The notes under the pieces were generated by a model. It did not search any database and was not told where the DNA came from. It saw only the letters and a list, made by a program, of their open reading frames with translations. DNA of 64,000 bases from Brachypodius melanocephalos. Its lineage: Eukaryota > Chordata > Aves > Passeriformes > Pycnonotidae. The stretch covers positions 1,499,562 through 1,563,561 of the forward strand of contig VZSR01000243.1 in assembly GCA_013398615.1 (NCBI GenBank), in the 5' to 3' direction. The first letter of the stretch is position 1. Each line of letters opens with the position of its first letter. The position numbers and the translations under genes are program-made. Positions 1-9,862 of this stretch are shown here, one piece after another.

Positions 1-1702
1 TGCTCTGTTCAGGGCAGATATCAACCTTTGGCTGGGGCTCCTCAAAGTGTCTGGAGAGATTAAAAAACAACCTGAAATAACCTCACTTTGGACATGTCCA
101 CTGAAAGCATCGCAGCTGTGAACCCGGGCAAGTCCCTGGGGCAATATTTTTAGGAAAGCAGGAAGCCAGAGTGGCCTCCTGATGTGTGGGCACCTGCCAG
201 GCTCACTGTGTTCTTCCAAAACCTCTTCTGAGTGATTGGATTTCCAATAAAGTCATGTTCTCTTTGGAAAAAGAACCGATTTGCTGTGATGTTCTTTTGT
301 TCTGGGTCTCGAGGAGGCAGCTGGAGCGAGGGCTGAGGATGCCAGAGTCACAGGTTCATTCCCTTTGTGCAGTTCAGGAAGGAGAGAGGAGGTGAGGAAA
401 TGAGCCCAGGAGCTCTGGAGGTCAGGCTGGAGCTGTGAGGGGCAGGTGAGGCTCAGCTGAAGCTCAGGTTTGTGAGCAGTGCACCCACAGCCTGCTCTGC
501 CAATGAATCAGTGCTGCAGGGAGCTGAGGAGCCACCAAACTCAGGGGTTTGCTCTTGCTGGACACAAGAATAACTCAAATTCTGGCCATGGCCTCCGACA
601 TCCCAGGGTGCTTTTATTTCTTCTCTGCCTCTCTGGTGCTGGGTTTCACTGGGGCAATGTCCAGTTCAGAAGGGTTGCAGGGTAATTTGTCTGTGGTTTT
701 GGGTTTTTTTTTTTTGTTTTGTTTTTGGTTTTTTTGGAGAAGCAATCAAAAGCATGAGAACATCTCGGGGGTTCTAAGATGTCCTAAGTCACCGCTGAGT
801 GGCTGTTTCTGTTTGGGAACCTGCTCCTGCTGGGCCAGGAGAGCCTGGAGTGGCTTCCAATGAGGAAAACCTCTTCCTTCAGCTGAGGGACAGCATCTCA
901 GTGCACCCACATTGCTTGTGTGCAACCAGAGTTACCTGGGGAGTTTGGTGCAAAATCAGTGCCCTCAGGTTCTCACCTGCCAGATGTCACCCAAGGATAA
1001 TTTTAGTGCTAAACCCTCTAATGTGATGCTAGAAAATCATCCAGCTCCACTATCCCGCTGTATTTCTTATTTCAAAGAATGTGATTTTTCATGGAGGTGC
1101 CTGCTTTTTATCTGTCAGATGTCCTTGAGGGCTTTTACAGCCACAACAACTGAGTTTCAGCAACAGCCCGGTGAACTCCCAGGCTTCCAACTCTCATTTA
1201 TTCCCAGTTCATTTGTGGACAAGGAGTTTCCCAATGTGGGTAAGGTAATAAATACATTCTGTGACACTTTTCAGCGCTGCCAGCTCTGGTTAGAACAGGT
1301 CCAGGAGAGCAGAGGAAAGGATGTGCAGCTGGGGGAGGCTGTGGCTGTACTAAATGAGGCAGCAGAGTGCAGACAACTGTTAGCAGAGGTTCCTGCCCTG
1401 AGCTGTTTTGCTGAACTCTGAACGCTGGCCAAACGAGGCAGTGCAACGCAGCCCATTGAAATGGCTGACTCTGCACGAAGCAAACAGGAAAATTGGTGTA
1501 TAAAGCTGCACCTCACTTCTGGTACAATCCACAGGGAGAGGGTTTCGCTCGCTACCTCACACCTCACTGTGCAAAGTTTGTGCTAGAAGCAAAAAAAACA
1601 ACCGACATCTCTGTGTCCCACCTCCTGCACTCAATGGTCTGTGCCTTGTTAGGACGCTGTGCTCTTCTGTGAACATCTCTGTTTTTCTTCCTGGCTGCTC
1701 AT
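1..1702. other. Intergenic DNA upstream of TLCD5
   Basis: I see no convincing coding exon here. The open frames are short, overlap on both strands and resemble no family I know. There is a T-rich run near 704-735. If the human gene order holds, this stretch lies downstream of POU2F3 and may include the end of its 3' UTR. Only the possible poly(A) signal at 246 supports that. Confidence 0.5.
246..251 (+). other. Candidate poly(A) signal of an upstream gene
   Basis: An AATAAA hexamer is followed by an A-rich cleavage-like stretch and then a GT-rich stretch near 285-305, the usual layout of a vertebrate 3' end. By human synteny the upstream gene on this strand would be POU2F3, but no coding sequence of it is in the window. 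The assignment is inference. Confidence 0.25.
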
Positions 1703-1960
1703 AGAACCCCAGAATGGTTTGGGTTGGAAAGGACCTTAAAGATCATCCCATCTTCTTCCAAAAATCCCCTGCTTCTGTCCCAGGTTGCTCCAAGCCCTGT
1801 CCAACCCGGCCTTGGACACTTCTCTGGGAATTCCATCCCAGCTCCTCATCACCCTCAAACCCAGAATTTTCTCCTAATATTCCATCTAACCATGCTCCTA
1901 ATGTGAAGACAGCCCCAGCCCTATCATCTCCTGTCTGTCCATGCTTTTCTTTGTCCTAAG
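1703..1960 (-). mobile_element. CR1 LINE 3' fragment
   Basis: The + strand begins with the complement of the CR1 3' end (GGTTTGGGTTGGAAAGGACC) and continues with the usual CR1 body in reverse order. The insertion therefore lies on the minus strand. It is 5' truncated and diverged. Confidence 0.85.
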
Positions 1961-2435
1961 CTAAATATTAAACCAGCTCCATCTTGGGTGTTACTGAGGC
2001 TACTGGAGGGCCAGCAGAGGTGGAGGGAAGCAAGAGGAGACCTCAGATCTGTCAGAAAAGCAAAACCACTGTTAATGCTCAGGAGGATGTGCTGAAATAG
2101 CAGGAGGATGAGAATTTTGTAGCAGTAGGAATCTGTACCTGGCCTGAACTGGAAAAGTAAGATCTGTATCTTGTTGGATACCCAGCTGGAAGCATTTATT
2201 ATGGGCTGTAAGAGGGAGGCCAAGCCACTCCCACCGTCTGCATTTCAAAGGACGGGATGGAGGAAAAAAGCGAACCCACGTTTTGGAGTGTGAGAGGTTG
2301 TTTAAACTCTAACTTATGAAAGGTGGAGGAGCTTTTATAACGTCCTGCTTAAACCCTGATTTGGGGATGTGGAAGGCAGGAGAGAGAATGGGCAGCGCTG
2401 AGTGCCTGCAGCGAGAAGAAATTGCTTCATAAGCA

Positions 2436-2478
2436 GGGGATGGAGGGGATGGAGGGGATGGAGGGGATGGAGGGGATG
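2436..2478 (+). repeat. 9-bp minisatellite, about 4.8 units
   Basis: The unit GGGGATGGA is repeated nearly perfectly. The G-rich strand is the + strand and carries regularly spaced G4 runs. It is likely polymorphic. No gene overlaps it. Confidence 0.9.
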
Positions 2479-2879
2479 TCCAGGGCAGGGTGGGAGCTCT
2501 CCCAGCCCGCTGCAGCTGCACTGCTCCACCCTGGGTGACAAAACCCCTCGGGGGATGTCACCTTGGACCTGCTGCTGCACCGAGCCAGCTCTGGAGCTCC
2601 GCAGCAGGCTCTGCTCACGCTGGCTGTGCTTTGTGCCCGGGATCTGCGGCACACACGGGCTGGTTGGAGCGGGCGCGGTGGGTGTGGGACTGATTGCCGT
2701 GTCCCCGGGCTACAGCCACGCTCCGTGTGCCCCGTGGGGACGTGACCTGGCCCGGCAGCTGGGCTGAACGGGGTGAAGGGTCTGGAGGGGCAAGGGGCAC
2801 TTGGCTGCTTTCACATGGAGGAGACAATTTCGGGTCTGCGATTCCTCTGTGATCAGGGACAGGACCCCAGGAAGGGCTG

Positions 2880-3140
2880 GAGCTGTGCCAGGGGAGGTTT
2901 AGGTTGGATATTGGATATTTAGGTTGGGAGGTTCAGGTTGAGTATCAGGGAAAGGTTCTTCCCCAGAGGGTGCTGGGCACTGCCCAGGCTCCCCAGGGAA
3001 TGGGCACAGCCCCGAGAGCTCCAGGAGCTTTGGGACAACGCTCCGAGGCACAGGGTGGGATTGCTGGGCGGTCTGTGCAGGAACAGGAGCTGGGCTGATG
3101 ATCCCGGTGGATCTCTCCCAGCTCAGGGCATTCCATGACG
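2880..3140 (+). mobile_element. CR1 LINE 3' fragment next to the TLCD5 promoter
   Basis: This is a sense CR1 3' region. It has the motifs for 'cttccccagagggtgctggg', then 'cacagggtgggattg', and ends near 'ctcagggcattccatga'. It stops at the edge of the GC-rich TLCD5 promoter. Confidence 0.85.
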
Positions 3141-3179
3141 CCGCGGGGATGTGCGGAGCGGAGCGGCTTCCCAGGGATG

Positions 3180-3371
3180 CGCCGCGGGGCCGAGGCGGCT
3201 ACGAGTCGCCTTTCCGGCCATCCTGCCGCCCCTATTCCCTCCTCCCGTCCCTCCTCCTCCTCCTCCTCCTCATCCCCATCGCTGCCGTCCCTCCTCCCGG
3301 CCGCCAGGTGCCCCTCGGCCGCCGCCGCTGGCTCCGGGATCCGGGGCGGCTCCGGCAGCGCGGCCCGGCAG
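3180..3371 (+). other. TLCD5: TLCD5 exon 1, probably non-coding (start approximate)
   Basis: A strong donor (CAG|GTGAGT) lies at 3371/3372 inside the GC-rich block. The coding exon at 5381 has an acceptor six bases before its ATG, so an upstream 5' UTR exon is required. Open frames in this block are low-complexity proline/serine/arginine strings with no family resemblance, so I treat it as untranslated. The 5' end is a guess. Confidence 0.5.
3236..3276 (+). repeat. Polypyrimidine (TCC)n tract
   Basis: A CT-only run rich in TCC triplets lies within the TLCD5 promoter or exon 1. Such tracts can form non-B DNA. That is general knowledge and is not shown here. Confidence 0.75.
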
Positions 3372-3904
3372 GTGAGTGCTGGGGAAGGGTCCTGTCCCTG
3401 TCCCTGCTCCTGTCCCTGTCCCCGGGGGATGCGGGAGGCACAGCGGGATGGGGACGGGATCCCGCGGGCTGCGGGAGGATGGGGCTGTGCGCGGGCGGTG
3501 CGCTTCGTGCTCTTGGTACGGTCCGTCAGCTCCTCCATCTTCCCGTTTGGATGGAAAAAATGTGGATAACGGGATAACGGTGCTCTGCTGGAGGTGCCCG
3601 TATGGGTTTTTAATCGTTTTCGGGCTGTTCTGCACTGGGTTTTTAGGCACATGTGTTTATGGTAGAGGCTGCTTTCATTTCTACCGGTGATACAAATATT
3701 AATATAAATTGTGTATAATAGATACATAATAATGTATGCGACAATACAAAATAATATATAGGGAAAGCCATAATTTTATATATGGTGAGACGTTATTTAT
3801 TTATTGTTTATAGGTATATTATATAGAGTTATGTGTTATTTATTGTTCTGTAATGATTGTAATTATATTGGCCTTTCTAGTGTGCAGATGCTAAAGATAG
3901 ATCA

Positions 3905-4135
3905 GAGAATGTTTTTTGCTGGAAGAGACCCTAAAGATCATCTCATTCCACCTCCTGCCACAGACAGGGACACCTTCCACTATCCCAGGGTGCTCCAAGC
4001 TCCATCCAACGTGGCCTTGGACACTTCCAGGGATCCAGGAGCAGCCACAGCTTCTCTGGGCACCCTGTGCCAGGACCTGCCCACCCTCACAGGGAAGAAT
4101 TTCTTCCCGAAGTCTAATCCATATTTACTCTCTTT
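3905..4135 (-). mobile_element. CR1 LINE 3' fragment
   Basis: The motifs for 'ggaagagaccctaaagatca', then the 'gacaccttccactatccc' body, then 'ggaagaatttcttcccga' appear on the + strand in the order expected of a minus-strand CR1. Confidence 0.85.
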
Positions 4136-4204
4136 GAGATAAAGCCACTAAATGTTGATTTTTTTGATGTGCAATTGGAAGAAACCCCCCTGTTTTCTTC
4201 CTAA

Positions 4205-4448
4205 GGGAATGTCTGGAGCTGGGTCAGGGCAGGTTCAGGTTGGGTATCAGGAAAAGCTTCTTCCTCCAGAGGGTGCTGGGCACTGCCCAGGCTCCCCAGG
4301 GAATGGGCACAGCCCCAGGGCTGCCAGAGCTCCAGGAGCATTTGGACACTGCTCTGAGACACAGGGTGGGATTTGAGGGTGTCTGTGCAGGGCCAGGAGC
4401 TGCACTGGATGGTCCTTGTGAGTCACAGCTCGGGATATTCTGTGATCT
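4205..4448 (+). mobile_element. CR1 LINE 3' fragment
   Basis: The sense CR1 3' region ends near 'gctcgggatattctgtgat'. It is close in sequence to the copy at 2880-3140, with the same 'gagggtgctgggcactgccc' core, so the two are of the same CR1 subfamily. Confidence 0.85.
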
Positions 4449-5380
4449 TTTCCGGGGTTTGGAGACATATCATTTTCATGAGTAGGTGTGGAAAAGACCT
4501 CAGCATTTTCACAACTCCTTCCTCTTCTTTGCCCCAGCCTTCTCCAGGTGGTCAACCCCTTTGTCACATCAGAATTCTCTCTCCCTTATCTGCTCTGAGT
4601 CTGGACCTCAAACACCAGGGATGTGAATAGAAATGCTTGCTCAGAGCAGTTAATCCCATCCCTATTTCATCTCCCCATGTTCCCAAGGCCCATTAAAACA
4701 TAATGATTTTGTTTACCCAGCCTCCAGACATCCCTGGGAATGCTTCAACAGGCCAAACAGGAAGGTTGGGCTTTGCAGCTCTGACTCCTCATCCCGTGGA
4801 GTTCCTCTGGTGCTCCCAGCCCTGGGAGTGAGGCCAGAGTTGGGCAGCAGGTACCAGTAGTGCTTTGGCTGTTGTACAACTGGTAACTCCTGTACCCCAA
4901 AGCCTGACTCAGCTTCTGAATGCTCAGGAGGAGTGAGACACACATTTATTATGTGCATTGTATGAACGAGGTGTAGAATAGAGCAATGTGTATTTGGAGG
5001 GCTTCAGCAACATCCACAGGTATTTATGGGCTGTGATTTTGTTCTGGCAATTTGTCTTGTGCTTGTTTGAGAGATTATTGCACAGTGTGCGAGGGAAGAC
5101 GTGTAAAAGAAATACTGCTGAAAAAAATAATTGTGGACGTAGATTCTTATTCTTTTGCATCCAAAAGATTTGGATGAAAGTAAGGATGAAATGAAGTCTG
5201 CAGTGAGGAGAACAAAGTGGTTTTCACACAGAGAAAATCTGTCAGCAGCAAGCAGCCCCACCAGGAAGCAGCTCCGGGATGGTTACGGAGCAAAGCCATG
5301 CTGGGTTGTGCTGACACTGCCTCAGGCTGGACCTGCTGCTCACTTTGTGTCTCTGATCCCTCGTTCCCTGCTGTTCCCAG

Positions 5381-5585
5381 GACAGGATGCTGTTCCCGCT
5401 GCCCCTGCGTGCAGCCTGCAGCCTGCTGGCCTGGTTCTGCCTCTACAAGTGGTTCTGCCACCGCTACCGGCACCGCAGCATCGAGTGGAGCTGCAGGCTG
5501 GTCACGCTGACCCACGGCATCCTGGCCACCTGTCTGTCTGCTTACATCGGCTTCATCGACGGCCCCTGGCCCCTGAGCCACCCAG
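5381..5585 (+). other. TLCD5: TLCD5 exon 2 (first coding exon)
   Basis: The acceptor is TTCCCAG|GACAGG and the donor is CCCAG|GTGAGG. Translation starts at 5387 and covers residues 1-66 plus the first base of Gly67. The junction is phase 1 and reads HPG-SPNT across the splice. Confidence 0.9.
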
Positions 5586-7051
5586 GTGAGGGAGGAAATC
5601 CCAGATCCCATCTCCCCTGGGGGTTCTCCCACCACCTCAGTGCCCAGCCCTCTTGAGGAATGATGACTGCAGTGATATCTCAGTGGTGAAGAGCCCCAGA
5701 GGGATGGAGAGCCTGGTACTGGATTTTGCTGGTGTAATGCCCCTCCCCAGCTGCAGTTTGGCAAAGCTTGTGAGCTTTTGTGTGGCCATTACGTGTGTGC
5801 AGCTGCTGGGCTAACACAACTGTGGCATTGTGACTCGGGGGAGTTCTGTGGCCGGGCTGTCACCAGTGGGAGCCAGAGGTGAATACCCCGATGTCATGGA
5901 CAGGTAGAGTTATAAAAGAAAGGCCTCATCAAATCAGCCCTGCTCTATTAAATTAATAGCTGGCCTGTCATCTAAGTGTAGTTGAGCAATTTGCAAGTTC
6001 CCATGCAAAAACAATCTTGGTATGAAAGGTTTGTTAACACAACAACCCATTCTTGGGTTGAAAAATAAGTGCATGTGTGTAAACAGTAAGATCTGTTCCG
6101 TGAGAACCTGTAAAGGAAAAATGTAAACAACCTGAATCCTAGCACGTGCACACAAATCACCTTCTGAACAATAAATAAAGTAGTAAGAAAACCACCAGCC
6201 AACAGGTGTTGCACGTGAGGTCTGTGAAAACTGTATAAAATAAGTGATGTTGATGCCTTAAATTTTAGCTTAAAGTCAGGTTCTTGTCCTGCTTAAGGTG
6301 TATCCTAAAGGCCTTTCAATAAACACCTATTTTAATCTCTAGCTGTGTCCAGTCTCTGTTTCAGGTCAGCCTTCCTAGAGGCATTAATGTGAGTAAAGAA
6401 TTGGCTTTTCCTGCATGAAGATAACAGAGTCTCAGCTGACTTATTCCAACTCGCCTTCCCCGTCTCACATCCTGCCTGTGACTTCCACGCCTTAAAACTC
6501 TGCTTTGTTACATTCCAGGGTCACCCAACACCACCCTCCAAGTGCATGGGCTGTGCCTTAGCTTGGGCTACTTCATCTTTGACCTGTGCTGGTGCGTGTA
6601 CTTCCAGACAGAGGGTGCCCTGATGCTGGCCCACCACCTGGTGAGCATCGTGGGCATCGCCGCCTCCTTGGCCCTGGGCGAGTCGGCCGCGGACGTCAAC
6701 GCCGTCATCTTCGGCAGCGAGATCACCAACCCGCTGCTGCAGGCCCGCTGGTTCCTCAAGGAGCTGGGCCAGTACCACACCTTCACGGGCGACCTGGTGG
6801 ATTTCCTCTTCGTGGCGCTCTTCACCGGCGTGCGCATCGGCGTGGGCGCCTGGCTGATGTACTGCGAGCTGGCCTCGCCGCGGCCCCGCTGGTACATCAA
6901 GCTGGGCGGGGTCGTCATGTACGTGGTGTCCTGGGTGTTCATGGTCAGCATCTGCCGCTTCGCCAGGAGGAAGAGCATGAGGAAGTACCAGGCGTGGAGG
7001 AGCCGCAGGAGCCGCGAGCTGAAAACCAACGGGCACCTCAAAAGCCAATGA
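5387..7051 (+). CDS. TLCD5: TLC domain-containing protein 5 (spliced: 5387-5585, 6519-7051)
   Basis: TLCD5 (TMEM136) is a small multi-pass membrane protein of the TRAM-LAG1-CLN8 family, whose members act on or sense membrane lipids. The specific role of TLCD5 is not established. Joining the two exons gives 732 nt, or 243 residues plus stop, close to the length I recall for mammals. Residues 5-23 form a hydrophobic first segment. The motif EWSCRLVTLTHG (33-44) opens the TLC domain, and AYIGFIDGPWP (52-62) is a family hallmark. The His-His pair at 105-106 (LAHH) matches the conserved TLC histidines. Further hydrophobic segments cover about 78-95, 107-120, 150-170 and 193-213. A basic tail (RRKSMRKY and RSRRSR) ends the protein. 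The ATG at 5387 is six bases into the exon and gives the expected hydrophobic start. The 3' half of the CDS is strikingly GC-rich, as is usual for small avian exons. Confidence 0.93.
5586..6518 (+). other. TLCD5: TLCD5 intron 2
   Basis: A 933-bp intron with GT and AG ends. More than half of it is the LTR-like element at 5897-6450. The flanks (5586-5896 and 6451-6518) hold nothing else I recognise. Confidence 0.85.
5897..6450 (+). mobile_element. LTR-like interspersed repeat, copy A
   Basis: This is nearly identical, in reverse complement, to 63276-63854. Read on the + strand it has a TATA box (CTGTATAAAATA, about 6232-6243) and an AATAAA signal at 6318-6323, about 84 bp apart, as in a retroviral LTR. 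No internal retroviral genes flank it, so it would be a solo LTR. A 73-codon open frame on the minus strand is shared by both copies but looks like chance. The termini are approximate, and I could not find a clear target-site duplication. It lacks about 30 bp that copy B has near 63545-63575. Confidence 0.7.
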
Positions 7052-7436
7052 GAGGGTGCCCAGGAAAGACTCCGTGGGTTGGAAAGGAGGGGGATCGTGC
7101 CTGGAATGACGCTGTGGGGAGAGGAGCCAAGGCATGTTAGCGGTTCTGGAGCCAAATTTATCCCTGGCGTAACTCCACCGAAATCCATGGAGCTATGCCA
7201 TGGATTCACTGGATGTGTGGTGTTCAGCCTGGCAGAGGCTGGCTTGGTGTGTACGAGTGAAAGAAGGGCTAATTTTATAGACTAAACATGACTAGTCCAG
7301 CAGTGCAGGTGTCAATAGTGGTGTCCATAGCCAACTCCTTCAGGATCTTGGGAGAGAAGAGGAGGAGGTAACTCTAGGTCTCCATGTCCGGTGTCCTGTG
7401 CAGTCTAGGCAGCTAGAGCGACTCTTCATGCTGGTA

Positions 7437-7660
7437 GGAAGAAGCACGTCCTAGTGTTGCATCCAAGCTGGGATTCCTGGCTCTTCCACCAACCACCTCC
7501 TTGTGTGACCTTGGGCAAGTCACACGACTCCAACTCGGTGCCTAACTCCCCCTCTGTGACTTGGGGGTGGGTGATGGAGCTGCTCCATCTGTTATGCACT
7601 TTCAGATTTTTCCTTGAGAGGTGCTATTTGAATGCAAAGTGATGGTTGTTATCTGCACTT
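7437..7660 (+). mobile_element. MIR-like CORE-SINE fragment
   Basis: The stretch 'gtgtgaccttgggcaagtca' near 7503-7522 is the hallmark of MIR/CORE-SINEs. It is preceded by a 'gggattcctggctcttccac' block and followed by an AT-rich tail, in MIR order. MIR copies in birds are ancient. This one lies within the TLCD5 3' UTR. Confidence 0.6.
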
Positions 7661-7799
7661 GGTTCATTATCCCTGTGTTTCCCTCGGGAGAAACGAGTTT
7701 GGTGGTCTGGCTAGAGCGAGACTCTAGAAGAATCAGTATTTTAGGTAGGTTGTTGTTTCCTACCCTTTCTAACTCCTTTTAATAACTTATTTATTAACA

Positions 7800-7895
7800 T
7801 ATTGATAACTTATTTTCTGTAGTGTCCAGAAGCTCCAATCAGCACTGGCACCATTCAGGACTAGGTGCTCTGTAAATACACCCAAAGACACAGAC
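7800..7895 (+). repeat. Possible ancient amniote repeat tail
   Basis: The stretch near 7839-7890 ('actaggtgctctgtaaatac' and then 'cacccaaagacac') resembles a widespread old amniote repeat with the pattern 'gtgctaggtgctgtacaaac'. The match is from memory and short. Confidence 0.35.
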
Positions 7896-9739
7896 CTAGA
7901 AGGGAAATTTTTTCCTGATTTTTCCCTCTTCTTCCCAGACTGTTAAAACTCCCCTACAAACACTGCTTTAAGCTCCTTGGGTAACCAGCACAATCGATTT
8001 TGAGAAGCCCCATCAGGATTTGCCAATCAGGGGTTTTCTTGCTGATGGGCCAAGCCCTGATTTTGTCTCCAGAACACCAAAATTCCCTCTGCTGTGCCCC
8101 AAATCCAAACTGGGAATTCTGGTTGCCCAGAATCTGCCCTGTGGAAGCCACAGACTGACCTTGGCTCTCCCTCATCTGAATTGATGCCTTGACCCCTGGG
8201 CTTTGATTTCCCTCTGACTGGCTCTGAGTCACTTTATAAAAGTGAACATTTAGAGGATCAGAGAGATTTATTTTACAGCTTAGTAATTAAAGAAGCGAGA
8301 GGCCCAGAATCTGGTCTTTTTTAAGCAAAAATAAAACCCAAAAAACCTGACTGGGAGAAAAATAAGCATTATTTACTTGGTCCCATTTGCAGGGAAAAAA
8401 CATGCCCAGCTGGCAGCTTCTGGAGTTTATTTCACTGCATGTTCTTAAGCTGTTCCTTCATTGCTGCTGTGATTTTGAACATTTCCTTTGAGCCTCCAGT
8501 GCAGCTCAGGTGGAGCTTTGAGCCTTGCCTGCTGCAGCCAAAGACCTGAAGAACCCCCAAAAAACCCCTTCAGATGAGCAGAGCCAACTGCTGACCTGGT
8601 CCTGGAAAGGAAACTTGACTCACTTAGCACAATCAAGCCTTGTATGGAGACCAGAAGGGCTGGTTGGGGCTTGCTGGTTCTTTTTCCCAGCTCTGCTGCT
8701 CTGTTGAGCACATCCAGGAGCCTTTTTGCCTCAACTTCACCCACTTTGGGAAGTGGGTCCAGTCTTAGCTACCTCGTAGGGTGTTTCCATTTAGCACCAA
8801 GCCACCTTTTGGTGAATTCTGGGTGATTTGTGTCACGCTGTGCTGTATAAAAGTTGCTTTGAGTGAGGCACTTCCCGCTATAAGCCATCAGCAGCGCTTT
8901 GTCACCCGAATGTGGGCACTTCCCAGCATCCCAAAAGCAGGAGTGAGGTGTTCTGCAAAGGGGATTAAGGGCAGGAGTCACAGGGAGGGAGCTGGACATG
9001 CACATAAAGGTCAGCTGTGCTGCTGTGTCTTCACAGGGAAAGGTGTCTGGTGGGTTCCCCCAGGTCAGGATTGCAAGAATCTGGAGCCAAAAATGTCTCA
9101 GCCAGCAGTCTGAGTAAGGAATGAGGGCTTTCAGCAGCTCCTGGAGAAATGGTGAAGGCAAGTCCTGGAGGGAAAACCAGGCTGGTCATTCCTGGTGAAG
9201 TGCTGAGCTGCCCACCATGAGGAGTTTGCAGAGCAGCCCTGGTGGTTTGGGCTCTGACGTTGGCTGAAGGTTGGGGTGCAGCTTTATGGGGTTACAGCCC
9301 TTACCTGCCCTCAGGTGGGTGAGGCTGGCACTGACTGCAATAGCTGTGAACCATCTCTTGGAAGATATTTTGAAATACAATGGTTGAGTGGTCCCCTTTT
9401 CTAGAACAGGTTAGAAGGAGAGCACTGCTCAGCTCTGAGGCTTTAGAAGGTAAATAAGAAAATAAAAGGGCAATTAGGAATGGCTTGATGAGGCAGAGCA
9501 AGGCCTCACAGCCCATTTAGTGAGCTCCAGCATAGACTCACTGACCCAAAAGTACAAATTCCAAGCTGTGGAGCACAGGGTGGGACCTGTCCTCAGGCTA
9601 GTCTGTAGTGGCTAGAGCAAAGTGTGAGAGGAAACTGCAGAACTAGTGTGAAATAATAACTTGTGTCTGAATTACTGTGTAATAGCAACTAATGTTCCAC
9701 CAGTGAATGGTGTAGATGCTTTGTATGATGTTTTATAAA
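7896..9739 (+). other. TLCD5: Presumed TLCD5 3' UTR, otherwise featureless
   Basis: No repeat, RNA gene or conserved coding frame was recognised. It is assigned to the 3' UTR only because no good poly(A) layout was seen before 9740. It may in part be intergenic. Confidence 0.35.
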
Positions 9740-9745
9740 AATAAA
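9740..9745 (+). other. TLCD5: Likely TLCD5 poly(A) signal
   Basis: An AATAAA hexamer in an AT-rich stretch is followed within about 35 bases by a GT-rich run near 9770-9800. It is the best 3'-end layout downstream of the TLCD5 stop. Confidence 0.45.
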
Positions 9746-9799
9746 GATTATTTAATTATATGAGGGATGGGTTTCCTCTGTTTGGGTGCCGCTTTTGGG

Positions 9800-9862
9800 T
9801 CACAGGGTTGTGCTTGATGCTTTCGGAGGGCTTCTCCAACCTCAAAGATTCAGTGATTCAGT
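9800..9862 (+). mobile_element. Short CR1 3' end
   Basis: The stretch 'gagggcttctccaacctcaa' and then 'agattcagtgattcag' matches the CR1 3' terminus with its short repeated end. It is heavily truncated. Confidence 0.45.

Larger units (their letters stand above)
3150..3480 (+). promoter_or_regulatory. TLCD5: GC-rich, CpG-rich promoter of TLCD5
   Basis: The G+C and CpG density rises sharply here compared with both flanks and ends in a good splice donor at 3372. A CpG-rich promoter with no TATA box is usual for a broadly expressed vertebrate gene. The transcription start cannot be set from sequence alone. Confidence 0.6.
3372..5380 (+). other. TLCD5: TLCD5 intron 1
   Basis: The intron runs from the GTGAGT donor to the TTCCCAG acceptor. 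It holds an AT-rich stretch (about 3690-3850) and two CR1 fragments, one in each orientation. The rest (4450-5380) shows nothing I recognise. Confidence 0.6.
6519..9760 (+). other. TLCD5: TLCD5 exon 3 with coding end and long 3' UTR (3' end approximate)
   Basis: The acceptor is ATTCCAG|GGTCACC. Coding runs to the TGA at 7049-7051. The exon then continues as an apparently uninterrupted 3' UTR. The most likely end follows the AATAAA at 9740, giving a UTR of about 2.7 kb. Earlier A-rich signals, such as one near 8329, could give a shorter form. The UTR contains two ancient repeats. Confidence 0.6.

Noticed and set aside
1..300. 3' end of POU2F3
   Set aside because: It is expected from human gene order, but no coding sequence is present. 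Only a lone AATAAA supports it, so I listed the signal and not the gene.
2945..3727. 260-codon open frame on the minus strand
   Set aside because: It spans a CR1 fragment, the TLCD5 promoter and AT-rich intron. The translation is low complexity and changes texture at each boundary.
5934..6155. 73-residue frame shared with 63510-63815 as a possible mobile-element protein
   Set aside because: It is identical only because the two LTR-like copies are near-identical. It resembles no retroviral or transposase domain, and it runs antisense to the presumed LTR transcript.
6521..7135. 204-codon minus-strand frame opposite TLCD5 exon 3
   Set aside because: It is a shadow of the GC-rich TLCD5 coding exon. 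The sense frame has clear family motifs and the antisense frame has none.
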